Assembly (NCBI GenBank): GCA_019096065.1
Contig: JAGUCH010000001.1
Location: 17,696,001 to 17,760,000, forward strand
Direction of reading: 5' to 3'
DNA length: 64,000 nucleotides
DNA from: Paracyclopina nana
Lineage: Eukaryota; Arthropoda; Copepoda; Cyclopoida; Cyclopettidae
The position numbers and the translations under genes are program-made. Positions 45,257 through 55,131 of the stretch are shown piece after piece; position 1 is the first letter of the stretch, and every line of letters starts with the position of its first letter. The notes beneath the pieces are model-generated. The model searched no databases and was not told the DNA's origin. It saw only the letters and a program-made list of their open reading frames with translations.

Positions 45257-45587
45257 TCTTCGACCGTCCATTCCGTCACCGATCAAAGAGGCCTCTCACT
45301 CAACATCATCATCGGCACCGTCAGCAGCTACCGCAGAAACGTGCGACGACGTGTTCCAGGACTAATACAAACCAAGTGTAAAAAGGCTATCATACGCACC
45401 AATATTGCTCCCTCATGACAAAGTTTGGGGGGGTGCACACACATTTATGCCACATTCATGCCATATTTCACATCACATATGTATCATAACTGCATTATTA
45501 ACACATGCTCATGCTATATAAACCATGACATTCGGGCGCAAACACTAACAAGACAAACAAGCGTATAATAATCATTTACCTTCTCTC
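45257..45587 (+). other. End of pol and env leader of the retroelement
   Basis: 45257 to about 45363 continues the pol tail frame after the CACTA-like insertion and ends in TAA. TATATAAA at 45515-45522 and a pyrimidine tract with CAG at 45591-45593 lie just before the env frame; the latter looks like a splice acceptor for a subgenomic env mRNA, as used by env-bearing gypsy elements. Confidence 0.5.
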
Positions 45588-45677
45588 TTGCAGTCTGAGT
45601 TAATAACCAACTACCTCCTAGCGAAAGGAATTTATAAAGTGTATACTAGCTCACCACTACGTACTACGTCGTCCACC

Positions 45678-48137
45678 ATGCATCCAGGTCATTGTTTGTG
45701 CAGTCCCACGCTGATGCTCCTCGTCTTCTTTGGATACAGCTACTGGATCCTCCTCAACGAGGTGGCCCAAGCAGCAGCCTTCCCGGGGCAGTCACCACGA
45801 CCAGCCGATTTGTACACCCCAGACGCCAAGGTGACCTCGTTCACCACCTATGACTGCGCGCACCCCGATGCCATGCACGAAGCCATCGACCTGAGCCAGC
45901 CTGAACTCTGTGAAGATATTCGCAGCTCTTACCAGTCGCCGGTTAATATCACGATTCAGGTACTGCAGACGGCCTCGACCCTCTCCGTTAAGGCATACCG
46001 GTGCCGAGTGCACATATCGCGGGAAGTCACTCGCTGCGGATATGATAGCATCAGTTATGGGAGTCAAATGACAGACGTAAATAGGCCCTACCTGGTAACG
46101 CCGCAAGCCTGCCGAGACGCCGCCGAGAAACGCTTCCTGCTGGTGGAAAATAAGAAGGTCCAAGTCACGCTCAATACCCCCGTGTCCCTGTCATACTTCT
46201 CCAAGGGTGGGCTCGATAAGGATCACAAATGCACGACGACTACTTTCATCAGTGGTGGCGTGACATTCTACAAATCGTATGAAACCACCACGATCCACGC
46301 GCTGGTGGAGCCGATCTACGGGAAGCTAAACACGGCCAATGGGCGGGTGGTCTTCTCCAACCACCTTACAGCCAACTTCCAGGACTTGATCGTGCAGGAC
46401 GACGCCGAAGGCACCATTGTGTGGCTCTAAGCGCAAGACCCCCGTTGCGAAGATGAACTGAGCGAAGTATACAAGGGGCCGGCCATTCTGTATCCTCACC
46501 GCAACTCGTCCAGCTTCAGCGGCAACGCTGGTCACCTAGGAGACCTGCTCCTCCTTGCCCACGAAGAAGAATCGCGGTTCGCGGGATTCGTCCTCAAGGG
46601 CGTGCAGTCCATGTGCCAGCGGCGGCTGTTCACCACTCAGCTCCGCGACTTCGCCGTCTTGATCGTGGGACCCGGGATGGACCCTCCAAGCCAAGTACCT
46701 CCACCCGGAGGACATGGACGGTGCGAACATACAGACACAGCTGGCATTCGTACATTCGCAGCATGCGCTGCATATCCAGGACCGGTTCAAGTTCCTCCAG
46801 GAACTTATTTGCAAGAACGAACGAGCGATCCTGCACTCCAAGCTGCAGAGTATGGCTTCTGGCTCCTCATCATACGCCACCCTGGATAGCCACGGACCAG
46901 GCCATCTAGTCACCCGTGCCGGGGCTGTAGCCTATGTTACCTCCTGCTACCCGGTGCAAGCCGTCACCAGGTCTATTGCGAACTGCACGCAGGAGATTCC
47001 TGTGCTGGTGAACAACGAGACACGATTCGCGGACCCTCTCTCCTTTGTGCTGACTGACCGGCCCAGCGTGGTCCCATGCGATTCCATCACCCCGATTAAA
47101 TGGAAGATCCACAATCAGTGGATGTGCGCTACCCCCAGATCCACGCCTGTATTGCCCCTACGCAACTCAACCCCATGTCGGACGCGGCTCCCCGGAGCGG
47201 ACATTACGACATCAGTCGAGGACTAGGGGTGGAGTGTTCTCGGCGGAACAACGGGCTAACCATATCCTCTACCTCCACTTGTTTAGCAGTCGGGAGGCCG
47301 TGGTGAACACTATCACTAGTAACGTGCTCCACAACTCGCTTATCACGGGCAGCAGGTCGACTACGCTTATGGACGCAGGAAGACATTGATCAAATGGTGG
47401 ATCATGTCGGCAGCGCAATTATTCCTTTCTTCAGCTCAGTGGGGAAGTATTACTCCTACTTCACAGGGACTCTCATCACCATCGGCCTGATCAAGTTGAT
47501 CCTCGGAGCCATCATCCGGATGATCATCCTGTACCGACGGCGCGGATTGGGTTGGTGGATGTTCTTGGCTCTGTGGCATACGGCCTTCCTGATGGTTGAG
47601 ATGCCGTGGCGGATGCTTACCAACCTTGGGCACGACCAGATCCTATTCCCTGGCGGGGACGACGATGACGAGGATCAACCCCCAACACGCGGCAGGCGCC
47701 GACCTCGAAACCGAGACGGACCCGAGGCGTACCCCCTGGCCGCCCTCAGCGACGGAGACGAAGAGGATGACGACGAGGCACCCCCTAAGTACGGGGTCGC
47801 AGAACCAGGAGAAACCGATGGACCCCGCCGGACTGGATTCCGCCAACGCATGAAGGAGGCTCTATTTAAAGAACAAGACGGCCTCTACCGGAACCTGCAG
47901 GCACAGGTCGACGCACTGGCGAGGCAGAACGAGACTATGCACAACTACATTATGGCTGTGCTTCCCTCGGCTCCGGCGCCCAATACTGTGGCCTCCGCGA
48001 CCTCGACGCCCCTGAAGTCACCGATGGAAGGAGGAGCGACCACCGGTCCACCTATCTCCCCTGTACCTCCGGCCGCGGGATCCCCCCGACATAGGGTGCC
48101 AGCATTGCGCCGTGAGGACACGGCCACGCTTCAATAG
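45678..48137 (+). pseudogene. env: env-like viral-type glycoprotein gene, broken
   Basis: ATG 45678 in a CCACC context is followed by a hydrophobic signal-like helix. The ectodomain has paired cysteines and an N-glycosylation site. An in-frame TAA stands at 46428-46430, the same frame then continues to about 46680, and at least two frame changes follow (about 46690-46714 and between ~47130 and ~47394). The last block (47394-48137) carries two hydrophobic helices, then a long acidic/Pro-rich tail ending just before the polypurine tract. From memory the ectodomain resembles glycoproteins of chuvirus-like negative-strand viruses captured by LTR elements; I cannot verify this. The gene cannot make a full product as it stands. 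Confidence 0.65.
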
Positions 48138-48145
48138 GGGGAAAT
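48136..48145 (+). other. Polypurine tract
   Basis: AGGGGGAAAT lies directly before the TG of the 3' LTR and overlaps the end of the env stop; this is the expected site of plus-strand priming. Confidence 0.7.
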
Positions 48146-48344
48146 TGTAGCAGGATCCCGAGCCTGCGCACCTGCGCTCTTGCCTCCTCTCGTGCGGTAG
48201 CACTACAATTGTACGGCAGTAAATAAACGACTATGCGCGAGCAAACAGCTCGACGACATATATCCTTCCAACTAAGATGGAGTCTTATAAGCTATAAGTT
48301 AGTAAGGTGTAACGCGTAGGTCTCAGAGTGTTCGAACCCCTACA
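48146..48344 (+). repeat. 3' LTR (199 bp)
   Basis: It starts TGTAGCAGGATCCCGAGC and ends CCCCTACA. It is preceded by a polypurine tract and followed by TCAT (TSD). AATAAA at about 48221 can serve as the poly(A) signal. Only the first part matches the 5' end of the element. Confidence 0.7.
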
Positions 48345-49912
48345 TCATTCGTCGACAAGCAAGGCAGCTTACTAAAAAGCATGAGGACTTTGGTAATAGC
48401 TTTGTAGCCTATATTCAGCGAACATGGATAAATGGCCATTATCCTCCTTCCACTTGGAATTTCTTTTGCCACGACGGTGTCACAACTAACAACTATCAAG
48501 AGGGATACAACAGGAAGCTAGGTCATCATAGGGACATTTCCAAGCACCCAAATCCCTATTTGTTGTGCAAAGTTTTTCAAGGAGAGCTGAATGCTGCCAT
48601 TCTTGACACAATTGCTGCACAAGTTGGAAACCCCAACCAGAAATCGTACAATAGGTGCTATAAGAGGCTGAGAGTCCAAAAGCTAAATCTGATGAAGAAC
48701 TTGCACCTGCGAAAGTCAGATCTTAGTACTTATATGAAAGCCATTGGAGCCTTGACCCTCAAAGGTGATTCAAGAGCCAAGCTTGTTGACCCTAGTCCTC
48801 CAACAGAAGCCAATGACACCTCTATTGTGGAGAGCTCCCATTTAATGGAAACCAATGGACGACTTTCACTATTTGGTGAGGAGCTTAGGAAGAGAAGGGA
48901 TATGTCAGACATGCAGAATCCTGACATTCCATATGTTCCATCTCGTATCCTTGATGTTGGATCTGTTCAGAAGCAGCACCAGCAGGGCTTAACCCTATAT
49001 GAGGGCTACATTTTTGCTCAAACTAGGCTGTCTACCATAGGATTCCAGAACTCTCCTTCCCAGAAACTAACTCCTGGAGATGGAAACTGCTTTGTGCATG
49101 CCATTTTGGATCAGCTCACTTATGACTCTCTCCTAATGCCATTGGTGAACAAATTCAGCCCTCAGACCTTTCGTAAAATGATTTGTGACAGTCTTGATAT
49201 GCTGCTAATGTCAGGTCGACTCATTTGGACAGATAACATATCTCAAGACCAGTGGCTGACTTCAATGTCAACTGATGGGCATTATTGCGACTGGACTTTC
49301 TTCCAAATTACAGCTGAAGTTTTAAACAGAAGAGTAGTATTGTTCCCCGTGTTTGAAGAGGATGGGCATGGAGATGGAACAATGACTTTGATTCCACAAA
49401 ACTCTCTCACTTACACAAACCATGGGTCCCTCAGCTTGCTCTTTTATAATGAGCCCAGGTTTTCTACTCCTCATTTTCAAAGCATCAGGCCCATTAGAGA
49501 AATCATATCAGCAGATGTAAGCCCTGCACAGTTTAGGGGAGTAATCAATTCCCTCCAGAGTTTGCCTGACACTTCTGAAGTATTTCTACCAACGACAGAG
49601 AGTACACAAAACTCTCAGAGAAAGAGAAAAAATAGGGACCTATCAAATTTGGATCAATCAAATGTCATTTTGCATAAGCGTCGCAGGCCTTAGTGATCAA
49701 TTTGACTATAACATTTACTTCAGACTAAATTTCAATTGTGATGAAAAATAAATAGTAAGCAGCATTTTTTAAAGTAGCCAATGTGATTGGTTAGCCTTTA
49801 ACCAGCGTTGCCTTTGCCATGGTAGCCTTTGACAGTGTCGCCATTTACCAGTTAGCCAAATACCTTCTAGCCTTTGACCTTTTTAGCCATTGACCAGTAT
49901 ACCCGATTTAGA

Positions 49913-50280
49913 AAGCAATTCAGCTTTCCTTGTAGAGCATAGCAGTTCAGATTGAGAGCATGAAACTAGCTTTCTTAGTGGGAAACTCTTCTCCTGAAGA
50001 CATTGATTTCGATGGAAATCAATTATTCCTATGCTATTTCTGCTGCAGGTTTTGCAGTAGCGCCATTTGCAAGTACCATATGGTTGTATTTTTACTGTAC
50101 CCTCCAACCGGGTGCCATTACTAAACACTACTGTTTTTACTGTTACGCATTAGTCAATACATTTTTTGAACATATATTTTAAGCACTTCACTACTGACAC
50201 ACTGATAACTACTCTCCACCAACTAATGTACTTACCACTACAGAACAAAAAATACTCATTTTGTACTGACATACTACTAA
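49913..50280. other. Right flank of the MULE, no gene seen
   Basis: Sequence following the MULE target-site duplication. Short frames only. Confidence 0.4.
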
Positions 50281-50283
50281 GCA

Positions 50284-51323
50284 CGGGTGAGCACATTAAC
50301 GTCGACTTTAGAGTTGTTTTTACGTCGAATGAATGAGTTGTAATAGTGTCAACATCGGGCACTCATTTAAGACGACACTTTTGTCATAGTTGTTTTAATA
50401 TCGACAAACGGGCATACAATAAAGTCGACAAGTTTGCTCATGTTATTTTAATGTCGACACCAGACGTTAGCATCGACAAAAGATATTTTAATGTAGACAC
50501 AAGATGTTTTTATGTCGACACACACCAGTTATGGCATATTTGCCTCTCGAGAAGTAGTTCGAAGTAAACACTTAAATAAATTTAATTAATTTACTCATTT
50601 TTTGGAGGATTGCTTCATGACGGTTAAATTGAGTGGTTTTATATACTGTAATACTCTTTTACACACAGGCAGCTTTTTGCCAACTGAGAATTTACGTGCT
50701 GACTGCTGGATGAAACATGGGCCGCTTTCCAGTACCCTACAATAAACATAAGACACTTATGCTGTGTTCATCTATAAAGGAAATGTTTTCCTTCCGTTAA
50801 ATTGCGTTTTACTTAAGCCTCCTATTTTAGTACTGATCATTTTAACTCACTTTTGATAGCTTTAAGTAAACCACTTTTCCCACTTCTTTTGGTCACATGA
50901 GTTTGAAGTATTTTGATTAATCAGAAGTACGAAAACTTAGGCATTTCATTTAAGGCTGTCGTAAAATAAAGAAATTGGGCATAGATGAACACCACATAAT
51001 TATCAAGAGTCCTGATGCTACACATAAGAAAAAAGTGGCTAGACTAAAACATGGATGCAAATTGTCTACGCAAAAGCATTTTTTGTCGATATAAAAACAT
51101 GAAGTGTCTGCATAAAAACACGAGGTGTCGACATTAAAGCATGATGTGTCTACGCTAATATTACATAGGTGTGTCGACACAAAAGCAACTCTCGCAAAAG
51201 TGTCGACGTAAAGACATCATGGAGTCAAAAAAATGTCGACATTAAAATATCTCTCGCAAAAGTGTCGACACAATTGCAACTCTCGCAAAAGTGTCGTCGT
51301 TATTGATGGCGCCCGTGCACTAC
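50284..51323. mobile_element. ~1.04-kb foldback element built of TGTCGACA subrepeats
   Basis: The ends GCACGGGTGAGCACATTAACG (left, from about 50281) and the inverse of CGTTATTGATGGCGCCCGTGC (right, to about 51321) pair as a TIR. Inside each arm, variants of TGTCGACA with short spacers recur about every 20-40 bp: about 50300-50520 on the left and 51060-51300 on the right, plus CTCTCGCAAAAGTGTCGAC several times. The middle (~50530-51040) is non-repetitive and has no gene. This is the structure of Foldback-class elements. Confidence 0.72.
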
Positions 51324-51640
51324 CACTGACACATTAGTTACTACTCCTACTACACTAAGAGTACGCAGATTAGGCATTGGTATTCATGACACATTGAGGT
51401 ATAAACTCTCATACTTTATCAGGGAATACACAGAGTGCACACATCGAAGTTCACTACAAATTATATCAACAACGAGAGACTTGTAAAAGAAGTCTTTCTA
51501 GGCAGGAGTTTAAGTTAGGGGGATCTTTAAAGAAAAGCTTTTATGGTTTGGCTGTCAAGGTCAGGATTCCAAGATTTAGCTTTTAAGGCTAGACTTTCAA
51601 GGTTTGGCTTTTACAGTAAAGCTTTTCAGGTAAGACATTT
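51324..51640. other. Intergenic, no gene seen
   Basis: Includes a run of GCTTTTA.GG(T/C)-type words at 51536-51640 (for example TTAGCTTTTAAGGCTAGACTT), a short degenerate repeat. No gene. Confidence 0.4.
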
Positions 51641-51871
51641 TTAAGTGTTGCTTCAATTGTCCGGATTCAGCTTTCTAACTATGTGAAGATCTTGATCATG
51701 GCTCCCATCATTGTTCACCAACAAAATGCTACCGTTCTAAAACAATTTCATGATTTTTGCATTTTTCAAATATTTACATTGGCAAACATGAATCAACTCT
51801 TCATTGGAAGTTAAATATATCAGGGTCAAGGCTCTTTTCCTGTTTATTTCTTTTGTAGGCCGGCCAATTTT

Positions 51872-54800
51872 TTACAAATGGATTTCTTGCTCTGAATCTT
51901 CTACACTGATTATGATTACAATGAGATGAGCCTTGGCTCGCATCATGTAATTTGGTGAATATTTGTTCTGATCAGTTAACAGAATGACATTTTGACTTTC
52001 ATAGCCATTGATGACTGAATCGTCTACCACAAGATGTTGCTTTTGGTGTCCTGCTTCCGATTTCATCCATTTTTTCAAGCCCTCAGTGATCTCATTCTCC
52101 TTGCCACTAAACATCAAAGGTCGCTCATTTTCACATTCCACAACAAAATCAAACACTTCATTGATTGACAAATCAAAATTCCTGAAATTAGGCTTGAAGT
52201 AAGGACTAAAATTCAAGAATGCTCAAGAGTTATGAGAGAAACACTACAATAATTTTCATAATGATTTGGAATAATAGAACATTAGGCCAATCTATAGAAA
52301 TTATCAAGCAAATTTTTACCAATATGAATCCACAATAATAAGCGCTTTTGAGTTTGAGGAGTTTCGCATTGCACTCAGGGCTTCTTTCAATGCATCTTTC
52401 CAATTGGGCCATTTGCATTCAATTTCTTTGACTTTTTCACTCTCTGGCAAGTTAGTTAAGTGGCAACTCCATTCTGTGTGACATGAGAGAAAACCATAAA
52501 CTAAATTTCCCTTAGTTGTTACTTCATTGATAACTTTTTCAGCGATGCTTTTTGAGTTCCTCAATGGCATAAGCATTTTAGGTGAATAAAAGGACTGGGA
52601 GAATAAATTGGGTAGGGCAGATTTAGAACCATCAATGCTGCAAATAATTTGCCCTAAAATTACTGAAATAGTAGAAAACTTAAATTATAGTTACGGAGAA
52701 TATCCAGCAATTGTTATCCAGAGCACTTTTTCCCTCGGAAATTGATCGACAGCAAAGTTTCTCAAGGACTCATAATCTTCCTCATGCAAAGCAAGCTCGT
52801 CAACAAAAATGTGGTGATCTTTCTTGTACTCATCCATGATGTTGAAAAGATCAGTATCGTGCCCTCAAAAAACAGCATCATACTGCACCCAACCGCAACC
52901 ATTAGCACCATACTAGAAACCGCACAATAATATCTATTAAAGTTAAACGTCAGAGCTTTTATATATGTGTAGTAATATGAACTGAGACGAATTGGTAATC
53001 TGAATTATACATGCGAAAATTGCTTTCCATCATATAATATCTATTTATATATGTAAACAATTTATAAAACAAGCTAATAAAATAGCTGAGCAAATTTTGT
53101 AAAGTGAAAATCGAATGGCATTTTTGCGGGCTCGAGCTTGCGAGAGCCAAGTAATGCTATGAGATTTTTACTTTGCAAAATGAGCTCAGATATTTTGTTA
53201 GCCTGTTTTATAATTTGTTTACATATATATACGATTTTATATGATTTGGAGTGAGTTTTGTTTGGTAAATGTTTGAGTTGCATCTAGCTTTCTTTTTTTT
53301 AAATTGATCAATCTTTTGGGTGCGGTTTTTAGCATCGCTTGGTTTGGAGTGGCCTGGTACGGAATGATGCTTTAGGGTGCGGGCTTTAGTTTGTACAACA
53401 GAAATCATTTGCAAAATGCATGACAGTGACTGTGTCATTAGAGCTAAAATACGTCTCCAACTCTATCCAGAGTAAGGGAATTAGCCTGTTCAAGGCAACT
53501 TTTAGGATAATTATGCTAAAAAAAATTATACTCAGTATACTTTATATAGCGGGCAACCAGAAATAAGACTTTCTCTCCCTTTTTTGCCAGGTCTTCTGCC
53601 TTTTTCTTCATGAGCAGAGTTTTGCCAGTCGACCAACTTGATGTGAAGAGGACTCTTTTTTCATCCATGACCATTCTTTGGCCCGGTGTGAGAAACATCC
53701 AAAATTGGATGTTCTCAGGAGGACTGGCAGCTTCCAAGCTCTTTTCCACATGGCTGACATTGGTGCGCGGCACTGGAGCAGGCACAGATGAGGAGTAAAA
53801 AATCAAGTACTTAACAAGCTTCCTGAACTCATCAGGTTTGGGTTTGGGTCTTCCTTCTAATTGTGTAGAAACATGGTTCAACATGGCTTCAAAAGTTTGG
53901 GCAAGTGAGCTACTGAAAAGAGTAAACAAACTCCCTTCAGCACATGCATGTTTCAACAAAAATATTTCAAAGTTAAAGTTTCTACCTTTCAGAATCATTT
54001 GATGACAGGAAAAAGGGCTCACAATTTTTGCAGCACTTAATTGAGCCATCTCTTCTTTTGGAGTACGAAATCCCTACAAATTTCCAGTCTGAGCTAATAT
54101 CAGCTCCAAACCACCTCTCCAATAGTTCTTTGGTTTCCTCCACCTGGTCCACTGAGCTTTTTCCCCCTTTTTTCCCTTTTTTGCCCATTTCCTCTTGATG
54201 CTAGAGTGAACAAATGTTCATAAGATGCTAAGTAAAAAGGCAAAAATGTGGAGTCACTTGGATATTACCTTTACTTCAATGGACATGATGTAGCCATGTG
54301 ACAGATTCACAATGACAAAGTCTTTTTCCTGATGGGAGCAGTCTTTGACCTTTTGCATGTCTATTTCAGAGAAAACGTGGCCATGCAGGAGCAGGACATC
54401 CTCTTTTTTGCCTTCAAAGTAATCAACAAGGGCTTGGTGAACCTCTTTCTCAGCTGTTTCACCTTTCATGTCATTTTCAATATTCTCTTGTTTTCTCACC
54501 CCTTTTTTGCCAAGTAAGTCGGAATCTGCTTTGTTCTCTTTCACTTTCACATATGAATCAAAATCAACAACCTCGGGATTTTTGCTGCGGAAAAACTGAG
54601 GTACTGCAACTAATCCAATTTTGCCTGGTTGGTAGTTGTCATTGGTCAAATCATGAATTTGAGGGTAATCTCTTTCCATCAAAAAGCCAGTCGCTTGAAC
54701 TATTGAGCGGGACACCCTTCCATTTCCTAACACAAACTGATTTCCCCCCTCCTCTTTGGCTGTCAATGGAGCTTTTGGGCTGTCATTTTTTTGCCTTCTC

Positions 54801-55006
54801 TCAGCTGGACCTTCATCAGATTTATCAATTGATTCCTCAGTGAGTTTAACTAGATGCTCTTGGTTTCTCTCTATCTTGGCAATGGTCTTTGTAGAGCATG
54901 CTCCTGGATTGCTGATCCTCTCTTCAATTTTGGGCTGTGAAGGATCCAGCTTTAATTCCTGAATGCCTAATATTTTGCAAAAGTTGCATCCTCCACCCTG
55001 AGCCAT
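51872..55006 (-). CDS. NERD-like nuclease + superfamily-1 helicase-like protein (possibly decaying)
   Basis: Exons 55006-54269, 54200-53986 and 53912-53541 join cleanly in frame. Exon 1 (246 aa) ends with a nuclease-type pattern (SEIDMQ, KDFVIVN, SIEVK), typical of NERD/PD-(D/E)XK domains. Exon 3 holds Walker A (SSWSTGKTLL). Further blocks downstream are 52863-52700 (Walker B IFVDEL, motif III WITIAGY), about 52650-52320, and 52216-51872 (GHQKQHLVVD, GYESQNVILL), ending at a stop. Joins in this second half are not clean: the Walker B block appears 4 nt short compared with the 18-20 kb copy and a stop follows motif III unless a 32-nt intron is assumed. The N-terminal half looks intact. Proposed role is an ATP-dependent DNA-processing enzyme; biological context unknown. 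Confidence 0.65.
53047..53231. mobile_element. 185-bp hairpin MITE in a helicase-gene intron
   Basis: The arms 53047-53113 (TATATATGTAAACAATTTAT…) and 53162-53231 (…ATAATTTGTTTACATATATA) are inverse repeats with small mismatches. The apex contains GGGCTCGAGCTTGCGAGAGCC, itself a hairpin. It lies between the Walker A and Walker B blocks of the helicase gene. Confidence 0.65.
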
Positions 55007-55029
55007 TTTGCCACCTGAAATGAAAAAAT

Positions 55030-55131
55030 ATTGAGTCAAATTACATTTTTTCAATAAAGCTTTCTGGTTTTCACATTATAATTGAGTCAAATTACATTTT
55101 TTCAATAAAGCTTTCTGGTTTTCACATTATA
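55030..55131. repeat. Perfect 51-bp tandem duplication upstream of the helicase gene
   Basis: Units 55030-55080 and 55081-55131 are identical; each begins ATTGAGTCAAATTAC and includes TTCAATAAAGC. It lies just upstream of the start codon at 55006, likely within the 5' leader or promoter. Confidence 0.85.

Larger units (their letters stand above)
23158..48344 (+). mobile_element. Ty3/gypsy-type LTR retroelement with env-like gene, inserted in the MULE
   Basis: It starts TGTAGCAGGATCCCGAGC and ends GAACCCCTACA, short inverted TGTAG..CTACA termini, flanked by TCAT at 23154-23157 and 48345-48348. Removing it with one TCAT restores the MULE transposase frame, which independently confirms both ends. 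Order is gag, pol (PR-RT-RNaseH-INT), env. Net of the 15.2-kb DNA transposon inside, its length is about 9.9 kb. Several frameshifts and stops show it is no longer functional. Confidence 0.88.
21846..49693 (+). pseudogene. MULE transposase with FLYWCH-like N-terminus and C-terminal OTU domain, interrupted
   Basis: Blocks 21846-22792, 23011-23157 and 48349-49693 join in frame to 813 codons: a GT..AG intron at 22793-23010 and removal of the LTR insertion with one TCAT copy both keep frame. The N-terminus has a FLYWCH-like Cys/His segment (SCNECS, then PTAHECSPS). The middle has MULE DDE features (MSADCTFKSCP, SDFELNLRRG, then CHFH at the intron). After the LTR site, transposase sequence continues into an OTU cysteine-protease-like domain with DGNCFVHAILDQL (the D..C catalytic loop) and a later NHGSLSLLFYNEP region. 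Defects are one in-frame TAA (22059-22061) and the 25-kb insertion. The element is therefore dead, but otherwise surprisingly intact. Confidence 0.85.
21561..49904 (+). mobile_element. MULE (Mutator-like) DNA transposon, host of the nested insertions
   Basis: Perfect 8-bp target-site duplication GATTTAGA at 21553-21560 and 49905-49912. TIRs start GGCTCTACTGGTCAAAGGCT (left) and GGGTATACTGGTCAATGGCT (right, inverted), match at about 31 of the first 36 bases, and continue as clusters of AAAGGCTA-type subrepeats. An 8-bp TSD and long TIRs are MULE hallmarks and agree with the MULE transposase encoded inside. Without the 25.2-kb LTR element the transposon is about 3.15 kb. Confidence 0.9.

Noticed and set aside
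45678-48137. Treating env as one intact glycoprotein gene
   Set aside because: An in-frame TAA at 46428-46430 and at least two later frame changes; annotated as broken.
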